Positions 40,519 to 46,576 of a DNA stretch of 46,576 nt are shown here, in pieces. The DNA is taken from positions 1 to 46,576 of the forward strand of contig CADCHN010000010.1 of the NCBI GenBank assembly GCA_902801295.1. Direction: 5' to 3'. Source of the DNA: Oscillospiraceae bacterium (GTDB lineage Bacteria; Bacillota; Clostridia; Oscillospirales; Oscillospiraceae). Each line of letters starts with the position of its first letter. The first letter of the stretch is position 1. The notes under the pieces are model-generated. The model saw nothing but the letters and a program-made list of their open reading frames with translations, was not told where the DNA came from and made no database searches. The translations under genes were made by a program, and so were the position numbers.

Positions 40519-41952
40519 ATGAGACAACGACAGGTCATTGAACTTTCAGAAATCAAGCGGCAGGAGGAGATCTGTGCGCGGATTTTCGAGCGCGTCACCG
40601 CCGACGGGCAGCGCCCGCTCGCGCTGGTGGACACCTACGGCTGCCAGCAGAATGAGGCCGACAGTGAAAAGCTGCGCGGGTATCTGGCGGAGATGGGCTA
40701 CGGCTTCACGCAGGACGAATTCCAGGCCGACGTGATCGTGGTGAACACCTGCGCCGTGCGCGAACACGCCGAGATGCGCGTGCTGGGCAACGTCGGTGCG
40801 CTCAACCACTCGAAAAAGGCCCGCCCCGGGCAGATCGTGGCGGTCTGCGGCTGCATGGTGCAGCAGCAGCACATGGCCGAGAAGATCAAAAAGTCCTATC
40901 CCGTGGTCGACCTGGTCTTCGGCCCGCACGAGCTCTGGCGCTTCCCGGAGCTGCTCGAGCGCGTGCAGACGCGCCACAAGCGCGTGTTTGCCACCGAAAA
41001 GAGCGACGGCGCCGTGGCCGAGGGCATCCCTCTCAAGCGCGACGGCACGGTCAAGGCCTGGCTGTCCGTCATGTACGGCTGCAACAACTTCTGCACCTAC
41101 TGCATCGTGCCCTATGTGCGCGGACGGGAGCGTTCGCGCCTGCCCGAGGACATCCTCGCCGAGGCGCGCTCTCTGGTCGCAGCGGGCTACAAGGACATCA
41201 CCCTCCTGGGCCAGAACGTCAATTCCTACGGCAAAGACCTTGCCTGCGGCGTCGATTTTGCCGACCTCATCCGCATGGTCAACGACATTCCGGGCGACTT
41301 CCGCATCCGCTTCATGACGAGTCACCCCAAGGACGCGACGGAAAAGCTGTTCCGGACCATGGCCGCGTGCGAAAAATGCTGCCACCAGCTGCACCTGCCG
41401 GTGCAGTCGGGCAGCGACCGCATCCTGAAAGCCATGAACCGCAGCTACGACAGCGAAAAATACCTGCGCCAGGTCGCGCTTGCGCGGCAATACATGCCCG
41501 ATCTCGTGCTGACGACGGACATCATCGTGGGCTTCCCCGGCGAGACCGAGGAGGATTTCGAGGCCACGCTGAAGCTCTGTGAAACGGTGCGCTATGACGC
41601 GATGTTCACCTTTATCTACTCCAAGCGCGTCGGCACGCCGGCAGCTTCCATGCCCGACCCCTACACCCGCGAGGAAAAGCAGCGCCACTTTGACGCGCTG
41701 ACCGAGCTTTCCAACCGCATTTCCGGCGAAAAGCACGCCGAATACGAGGGTAAAACGCTCCGCGTCCTGATCGACGGCGAGACGGGCCGCGAGGAATATA
41801 ACCTCTCCTCCCGCACCGACGGCGGCCGCCTCGTGCATCTCAAGGGCGATCCCGCGCTGATCGGTACCTTTGCCGACGTCACGATCACCGCCAGCAACAC
41901 CTGGGCGCTGTACGGGGAAATTCGAAATTCGGAATTCGGAATTCGGAATTGA
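40519..41952 (+). CDS. miaB: tRNA-2-methylthio-N6-dimethylallyladenosine synthase MiaB
   Basis: A 477-residue radical SAM methylthiotransferase adding a methylthio group to the C2 of i6A37. The N-terminal UPF0004 domain has its three cluster cysteines (TYGCQQNEADSE, NTCAVREHAE, CGCMVQQ), the radical SAM loop is CNNFCTYC, and a TRAM domain ends the protein. The last 11 residues (EIRNSEFGIRN) are coded by the AATTCGG array, not by normal MiaB sequence, which usually ends near TWALYGE. The inserted cassette therefore modified its 3' end. Substrate tRNAs are those first modified by MiaA. Confidence 0.95.
   Translation: MRQRQVIELSEIKRQEEICARIFERVTADGQRPLALVDTYGCQQNEADSEKLRGYLAEMGYGFTQDEFQADVIVVNTCAVREHAEMRVLGNVGALNHSKKARPGQIVAVCGCMVQQQHMAEKIKKSYPVVDLVFGPHELWRFPELLERVQTRHKRVFATEKSDGAVAEGIPLKRDGTVKAWLSVMYGCNNFCTYCIVPYVRGRERSRLPEDILAEARSLVAAGYKDITLLGQNVNSYGKDLACGVDFADLIRMVNDIPGDFRIRFMTSHPKDATEKLFRTMAACEKCCHQLHLPVQSGSDRILKAMNRSYDSEKYLRQVALARQYMPDLVLTTDIIVGFPGETEEDFEATLKLCETVRYDAMFTFIYSKRVGTPAASMPDPYTREEKQRHFDALTELSNRISGEKHAEYEGKTLRVLIDGETGREEYNLSSRTDGGRLVHLKGDPALIGTFADVTITASNTWALYGEIRNSEFGIRN
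41916..41950 (+). repeat. Left (AATTCGG)n array of the miaB-mutS cassette
   Basis: AAATTCG, AAATTCGG, then AATTCGG, AATTCGG and AATT in tandem. The 25 bases 41926-41950 are the exact reverse complement of 42388-42412. It lies in the last codons of miaB. Confidence 0.9.
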
Positions 41953-41964
41953 GGAGACCCTTCT

Positions 41965-42321
41965 ATGGCTGATAAGAACGAAATTGCGGAGAAAAGCAAG
42001 CTTTTTGCTTTGCGGATCATCCGTCTATATCAATATCTGCGAACAGAGAAGAAAGAATACGTGCTGGGCAAGCAACTATTACGGAGCGGTACAAGCGTCG
42101 GTGCAAATGTGCGGGAGGCCAAGCGCGCTCAGACGGATGCCGATTTTTATGCGAAGCTGACCATTGCGCTGAAAGAAGCGGATGAGACCGCCTATTGGCT
42201 GGAGCTTTTGCATGAAAGCGGTATTCTTGACAATGCTGGTTTTGACAGTATATACGCTGATTGCCAGGAACTGATCCGTTTGCTGACAGCGATTACGAAA
42301 ACGCTGAAAACGAAAGGATAA
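41965..42321 (+). CDS. Four-helix-bundle protein (23S rRNA intervening-sequence protein family)
   Basis: A 118-residue all-helical protein of the S23/IVP type (TIGR02436). It has the family's central RSGTSVGANVREAKRA turn between helices 1 and 2, the ADFYAKLTIALKEADETAYWLELL helix 3, and a C-terminal helix with LIRLLTAITKTLK. Family members bind nucleic acid as homopentamers or accompany IVS elements and diversity-generating retroelements (as Avd); cellular function is unproven. The SD GAGGAG overlaps the miaB stop. Its GC content (170 of 357 bases) differs sharply from its neighbours, suggesting recent acquisition. No reverse transcriptase or variable-region repeat is visible in this window. 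Confidence 0.88.
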   Translation: MADKNEIAEKSKLFALRIIRLYQYLRTEKKEYVLGKQLLRSGTSVGANVREAKRAQTDADFYAKLTIALKEADETAYWLELLHESGILDNAGFDSIYADCQELIRLLTAITKTLKTKG

Positions 42322-42381
42322 CATTTTTCGTGCGACACAGATACAGAAAGGAGAGCGCTTTCGGTTCGCTTCGGAACTGTC

Positions 42382-42412
<31 letters not shown>

Positions 42413-42415
42413 ATC

Positions 42416-45016
42416 ATGGCAGAATTAACGCCGATGAAGCGGCAGTATTGGGAGATCAAGCAGAAATACCAGGACTGCCTGCTCTTTTACCGCCTGGGCG
42501 ATTTTTACGAGATGTTCGACGACGACGCGAAGATCGCCTCCCGGGAGCTGGATCTGGCCCTGACGACCCGCGACCGCAATGTGGAGGATCCCGACGAACG
42601 CACCCCGATGTGCGGCGTGCCTTACCACAGCGCCGAGACCTATATCGCCCGGCTGATCGCCAAGGGCTACAAGGTCGCCATCTGCGAGCAGACCGAGGAT
42701 CCTGCCCTGGCCAAGGGGCTGGTGTCCCGCGACGTGATCCGCATCATCACCCCCGGCACCGTGACCGAGAGCTCGATGCTGGAGGAAAACCGCTCCAACT
42801 ACATCGCCTCGGTCTTTCTCGGCCAGGCGGACGGCGGCGTCGCCTTCTGCGATCTGAGCACCGGCGAATTCTGCTGCGCCGGCTTCCGTGAGGACGCACT
42901 CAGCCATGTTCTGAACGAATTGGGGCGGTTTTCTCCGCGCGAAGTTCTGCTCTCCCCGGGCGCCGACGCCTGCCCCGAGCTGCGCGATTTTCTGGCCCAG
43001 CGCCTGAGCGCCATGCCGGAGATCAGCGGCACGCAGTTTGAGTACATGCCCTGTGCGGTGCTGCTGTGCCGCCAGTTCGGCTATGACGACGTCGACGCGA
43101 GCGGCCTCGGGGAAGACCCCGCCGCCGTCTGCGCGGTCGGCGCGCTGCTGCAGTATCTGATCGAGACGCAGAAATTCGACCTCAGCCACATCAACCGCCT
43201 TGATCTCTTCGCCGGCGGGCGTTATATGGAGCTCGACTGGGCCACGCGGCGCAGTCTGGAGCTGACGGAGTCGCTGCGCAGCGGCGAAAAGCGCGGCAGC
43301 CTCCTCTGGGTGCTGGACAAGACCAAGACCCCGATGGGCAGCCGCCTGCTGCGCGCCTGGATCGAGCGGCCGCTGCTGTCCGCGGTGGCGATCCGCCGCC
43401 GTCTTTCGGCGGTGCAGGAGCTGGTGAACGACAACGTGCGCCGCGGCGAGCTGATGCTCATTCTGCGCGGCATATCCGACATGCAGCGTCTGGTGGGCAA
43501 GGCGGTCTACGGCACCGCCGGCGGGCGCGATCTTCGCGCGCTGTGCAGCTGCTGCGCGGCGCTGCCGAAGCTCAAAGAGCAGCTCGCGTCCTTCCGCTCG
43601 GCGGAGCTGAGCGGGATTTACGCCATGGACGAGCTGAAGGACGTGTTCACGAAGATCGACGTCGCCCTGGACGACGATCCCCCCTTCTCCGTGCGCGAGG
43701 GCGGCATCCTCCGCGCAGGTTATGTGCCTGAGCTTGACGAGCTGCGAAATATCCGCGACAACGGCTCGCGGCTCATCCAGGAGCTGGAGTCGCGCGAGCG
43801 CGAGCGCACCGGCATCAAGAAGCTGAAGGTCGGCTACAACAAGGTTTTCGGCTATTACATCGACATCCCTCGTTCGGCCGGACTGGAAAACGTCCCTGCC
43901 GATTATATCCGCAAGCAGACTCTCGTATCCAATGAGCGCTACTTCACCCAGGAGCTCAAGGAGCTGGAAAACAGCCTGCTCACGGCGCGCGAGCGCATCA
44001 ACGAGCTCGAATACCGGGTCTTCTGCGAGCTGCGCGACTATGTGGCCGCGCAGGTCACCCGCATCCAGGCCACGGCCGAGCTTGTAGCAAAGCTCGACGT
44101 GCTCTGCGCTCTGGCCGAGACCGCCGTGCGCAACAACTACACCATGCCCGAGGTCGATACCTCCCGCCAGCTGCAGATCGTCGAGGGCCGCCACCCGGTG
44201 GTCGAGCAGACCCTGCGCGATGTGCTCTTCGTGCCGAACGACACGCTGCTCGACGACCGCGACAACCGCGTCGCCATCGTTACCGGCCCGAACATGGCCG
44301 GTAAATCCACCTACATGCGCCAGACGGCGCTGATCGTGCTGATGGCGCAGATCGGCTCCTTCGTGCCTGCGAAAAGCGCCGTGATCGGCATCGTCGACCG
44401 GGTCTTCACCCGCATCGGCGCCTCGGACGACCTCGCCTCCGGCCAGTCCACCTTCATGGTGGAGATGACCGAGATGGCGAACATCCTCAAGCACGCCACC
44501 GCGGCGTCCCTCCTGATCCTCGATGAGATCGGCCGCGGCACCTCCACCTACGACGGCATGGCCATCGCCCGCGCAGTGCTGGAATTCTGCGCTGACAAGC
44601 GCCGCCTCGGCGCCAAGACCATGTTTGCCACGCACTATCACGAGCTGTCGGTGCTCGAAGGGCAGCTGCCAGGCGTGCGCAACTACAACATCACCGCCAA
44701 AAAACAGGGCGGCACGCTGGTTTTCCTGCGCAAGATCATGCCCGGCGCCGCCGACGAGAGCTACGGCATCGAGGTCGCCAAGCTCGCCGGCCTGCCGGAC
44801 AACGTGATCGGCAAGGCCAAGGGCTATCTCAAGGAGCTGAACCAGTCCGGCGCTGCGCCGCAGGCCGGCGCGTCTCGGGCGGACGACCAGATCAGCCTCG
44901 CCGACGTAGGCACGGACGAGGTGCGCAGGGAGCTGCTGAAAACCGATATCAACAGTCTCTCGCCTATCGAAGCGCTGAATCTGCTCTTTGAGCTGCAGCA
45001 GAAAGCGAGGGGATGA
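42416..45016 (+). CDS. mutS: DNA mismatch repair protein MutS
   Basis: An 866-residue MutS with domain I mismatch motif F-x-E (GDFYEMF), the clamp/lever region and a C-terminal ABC-type ATPase (TGPNMAGKSTYMRQ Walker A; DEIGRGTSTYDG signature/Walker B; THYHEL). It recognises mismatches and small loops. Start MAELTPMKRQYWEIK matches the family, but no SD precedes it: the array lies there, and the nearest SD-like AAAGGAGAG (42347-42355) is about 60 bases upstream with no in-frame ATG, GTG or TTG near it. Translation may depend on coupling or on RNA folding. The stop overlaps the CPBP start (ATGA). Confidence 0.96.
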   Translation: MAELTPMKRQYWEIKQKYQDCLLFYRLGDFYEMFDDDAKIASRELDLALTTRDRNVEDPDERTPMCGVPYHSAETYIARLIAKGYKVAICEQTEDPALAKGLVSRDVIRIITPGTVTESSMLEENRSNYIASVFLGQADGGVAFCDLSTGEFCCAGFREDALSHVLNELGRFSPREVLLSPGADACPELRDFLAQRLSAMPEISGTQFEYMPCAVLLCRQFGYDDVDASGLGEDPAAVCAVGALLQYLIETQKFDLSHINRLDLFAGGRYMELDWATRRSLELTESLRSGEKRGSLLWVLDKTKTPMGSRLLRAWIERPLLSAVAIRRRLSAVQELVNDNVRRGELMLILRGISDMQRLVGKAVYGTAGGRDLRALCSCCAALPKLKEQLASFRSAELSGIYAMDELKDVFTKIDVALDDDPPFSVREGGILRAGYVPELDELRNIRDNGSRLIQELESRERERTGIKKLKVGYNKVFGYYIDIPRSAGLENVPADYIRKQTLVSNERYFTQELKELENSLLTARERINELEYRVFCELRDYVAAQVTRIQATAELVAKLDVLCALAETAVRNNYTMPEVDTSRQLQIVEGRHPVVEQTLRDVLFVPNDTLLDDRDNRVAIVTGPNMAGKSTYMRQTALIVLMAQIGSFVPAKSAVIGIVDRVFTRIGASDDLASGQSTFMVEMTEMANILKHATAASLLILDEIGRGTSTYDGMAIARAVLEFCADKRRLGAKTMFATHYHELSVLEGQLPGVRNYNITAKKQGGTLVFLRKIMPGAADESYGIEVAKLAGLPDNVIGKAKGYLKELNQSGAAPQAGASRADDQISLADVGTDEVRRELLKTDINSLSPIEALNLLFELQQKARG

Positions 45017-45705
45017 GCATGCCGATGGAAATGAACAGCCGCCTGAGCAAAAAACAGACGATCGCCGTGCTGATCTGGCTGCCGGTACACATTCTTGCCC
45101 TTCCCTATCTGCTGAGCATCCCAATGATGATGGGCTTTTTCAGCGACATGACAGCCAACCTACTGGTCTACGTCATCGGCGCGGCCTATATGCTGCTGGT
45201 GCTGCGGCGCTTTTTCCGGCAGGATTTTGATACTCTTTGCGACCGCCCGCTGCGCGTGCTGCTGACTGTCGTCGGCGCCTATTGGCTGGCCCGTTTCGGC
45301 GAAGTGCTGATCTCGCTGCTGCTGGATGCGCTGTCCGTCACAGACTCCAACGGCAACAACGACGCCGTCATCGAGATGGCCAAGGCCAACATCGGCCCGA
45401 CCGCCGCCATGGCCGTGATCCTCGCGCCGATCGTGGAAGAAGGCCTGTTCCGCGCCGGCATTTTCGGCCTGATCCGCCGCAAAAGCCGTTTCTGGGCCTA
45501 CACAGCCAGCATTCTGCTCTTTGGGCTTTACCACGTCTGGCAGAGCGCGCTGTACGACCCGCGGCAGCTGATTTTCATTTTGCAGTATATCCCCGCGTCC
45601 TTCGCGCTCTGCTACACCTACGAACGCACGGACTCGATCTGGGGCAGCATTTTCCTGCACATGCTCACAAACGGAGTCTCGATGCTGGCGGTGACAATGG
45701 TATGA
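45013..45705 (+). CDS. CPBP-family intramembrane metalloprotease
   Basis: A 230-residue polytopic protein of the CAAX protease/Abi (CPBP) family. The conserved motifs are VEEGLFR (EExxxR) in the middle, FGLYH (FxxxH), and HMLTN near the C-terminus, which together form the presumed metal site within the membrane. Seven or so hydrophobic segments. Members process prenylated or peptide substrates or give bacteriocin immunity; the substrate here is unknown. Its ATG overlaps the mutS stop and its stop overlaps trmO, so it is translated in a coupled way. Confidence 0.88.
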   Translation: MSMPMEMNSRLSKKQTIAVLIWLPVHILALPYLLSIPMMMGFFSDMTANLLVYVIGAAYMLLVLRRFFRQDFDTLCDRPLRVLLTVVGAYWLARFGEVLISLLLDALSVTDSNGNNDAVIEMAKANIGPTAAMAVILAPIVEEGLFRAGIFGLIRRKSRFWAYTASILLFGLYHVWQSALYDPRQLIFILQYIPASFALCYTYERTDSIWGSIFLHMLTNGVSMLAVTMV

Positions 45706-46409
45706 GCGGAGCATTGCAGGAACTGCGGGTCATCGCCCGCATTGAAACCGATTTCCCGACCAAATTCGGCATCCCGCGCCAGGCCGGCGTTGTGGAGGAG
45801 CTGGAAGGCCGGATCGTCTTTGAACCGGAATACCGCAATCCCGACGCACTGCGTGGGATCGAGGGCTTTACCCATCTCTGGCTGATCTGGCAGTTTTCCG
45901 AGGCCGTAAGAAGTAACTGGTCGCCCACCGTGCGTCCGCCGCGCCTGGGCGGCAACACGCGCCTGGGCGTGTTTGCCACGCGTTCCCCCTTCCGGCCGAA
46001 CCCGCTGGGACTCAGCTGCGTAAGGCTGCTGAGGTTAGAGCAGGATCCGGCGCGCGGGCCGGTGCTGCGCGTCTCCGGTGCCGATCTGATGAACGGAACC
46101 CCGATCTACGACATCAAGCCCTATCTGCCCTATGCAGACTGCAAGCCAGACGCAACGGGCGGCTTTGCCCCGGACGCGGGTGCGCGCCTGCATGTGGTTT
46201 TTTCACCCGGCGCGGCGGACGCCGTGCCGCAGGGCAAACGCGATGCGCTGCGCGGCGTGCTGGAAAATGATCCCCGCCCGCGCTATCAGGATGATCCCGC
46301 GCGTATCTACGGCATGGATTTCGCGGGGATGAACGTGAAGTTTCGCGTGGAAAACGGCGAACTGACCGTACTATCTGTTGAATCAGTGAAAAAGCCCCGG
46401 ATCAATTGA
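45702..46409 (+). CDS. trmO: tRNA (adenine-N6)-methyltransferase TrmO
   Basis: A 235-residue TsaA/TrmO protein: beta-barrel N-terminal half with FGIPRQAG, the signature FATRSPFRPNPLGLS, and DIKPYLPYAD, followed by a C-terminal extension (about 150-235) typical of TrmO. It N6-methylates t6A37 to m6t6A using SAM. The ATG at 45702 overlaps the CPBP stop; upstream in-frame sequence is shadow. The stop codon lies within the palindrome of the hairpin 46393-46418. A third enzyme acting at tRNA position 37 in this window. Confidence 0.92.
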   Translation: MSGALQELRVIARIETDFPTKFGIPRQAGVVEELEGRIVFEPEYRNPDALRGIEGFTHLWLIWQFSEAVRSNWSPTVRPPRLGGNTRLGVFATRSPFRPNPLGLSCVRLLRLEQDPARGPVLRVSGADLMNGTPIYDIKPYLPYADCKPDATGGFAPDAGARLHVVFSPGAADAVPQGKRDALRGVLENDPRPRYQDDPARIYGMDFAGMNVKFRVENGELTVLSVESVKKPRIN

Positions 46410-46418
46410 TCCGGGGCT
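46393..46418 (-). terminator. Distal hairpin beyond the 5S gene, overlapping the trmO stop
   Basis: A perfect 26-base palindrome-like hairpin (AGCCCCGGATC and complement). A T-run follows it on the minus strand, so it works best as a back-up rrn terminator; on the plus strand it ends trmO without a U-tract. Confidence 0.65.
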
Positions 46419-46432
46419 GAATCATAAAAATC

Positions 46433-46458
46433 AAGCCCTGCTCGATTGAGCAGGGCTT
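46433..46458 (-). terminator. Terminator of the rrn operon
   Basis: Stem AAGCCCTGCTC (46433-46443) with its complement (46448-46458), loop of 4. On the minus strand it follows the 5S rRNA by 2 bases and is followed by GATTTTTA. Confidence 0.85.
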
Positions 46459-46460
46459 GT

Positions 46461-46576
<116 letters not shown>

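Noticed and set aside
41965..42321. Avd gene of a diversity-generating retroelement
   Set aside because: The protein family is related, but no reverse transcriptase, template repeat or variable repeat is present nearby.
42425..45124. 899-codon minus-strand open frame opposite mutS
   Set aside because: Antisense shadow of mutS with low-complexity, histidine/alanine/valine-rich composition and no domain.

Overview
The window is about 46.6 kb of a GC-rich (low to mid 60s percent by eye) low-GC-phylum-type (Bacillota) chromosome. Gene content supports a clostridial, probably Oscillospirales, gut-type bacterium: MurT/GatD peptidoglycan amidation, SepF/DivIVA division proteins, a clostridial-length Hfq, several (PTPE)n-linked lipoproteins, a YaaH-like LysM/GH18 hydrolase, and many TTGNNN-17-TATAAT promoters. 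The lineage call is inference; no 16S rRNA is present. Almost every base is housekeeping sequence, tightly packed, with many ATGA start/stop overlaps. The only clearly mobile or insertion-like parts are the 3' tip of an IS3-family element at the left edge and a small repeat-flanked four-helix-bundle gene between miaB and mutS.

Layout. 1-96: right end of an IS3-family insertion sequence. 121-4530: YyaL thioredoxin-domain protein (minus), divergent from an MBL-fold/membrane XRE-regulator pair and a DegV protein. 4584-9021: minus-strand operon murT, gatD, amidohydrolase, PHP phosphoesterase. 9266-10144: stand-alone E2-like acyltransferase fold protein. 10215-15222: murC (minus), divergent from a plus operon cca, uracil-DNA glycosylase, DUF2156, GNAT. 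15223-15576: gene-free stretch holding a PhoP-box-like promoter, a putative 80-nt RNA and a terminator. 15577-22366: hflX; pepF-yigZ-LRR lipoprotein (minus); an orphan gene; LysM/GH18 hydrolase. 22591-28159: two lipoproteins, asparaginase, two FAD oxidoreductases and a 70-residue protein. 28209-29229: azlCD amino-acid exporter. 29347-37192: DUF2461, small membrane protein, rluD, lspA, ileS, divIVA, sepF, yggS, a shortened form of the ylmE-ylmF-divIVA-ileS-lspA-ylyB order known from Firmicutes. 37255-45016: hfq, miaA, mutL (minus), divergent from miaB, [inserted cassette], mutS. 45013-46409: CPBP protease and trmO. 46461-46576: 5S rRNA on the minus strand, the end of an rrn operon converging on trmO.

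Functional themes. Peptidoglycan precursor synthesis and amidation (murC, murT-gatD); mismatch repair (mutS, mutL, plus a UDG); and tRNA position-37 modification (miaA, miaB, trmO) together with CCA addition and IleS. The most unusual structure is the miaB-mutS junction. A 357-bp, about 48% GC, four-helix-bundle (23S rRNA intervening-sequence type) gene is bracketed by perfect 25-bp inverted copies of a heptanucleotide array (AATTCGG)n. The left array now encodes the last residues of MiaB, and the right array sits where the mutS ribosome-binding site should be. Short solo copies of the same array occur at the 3' end of miaA and between udg and the DUF2156 gene.
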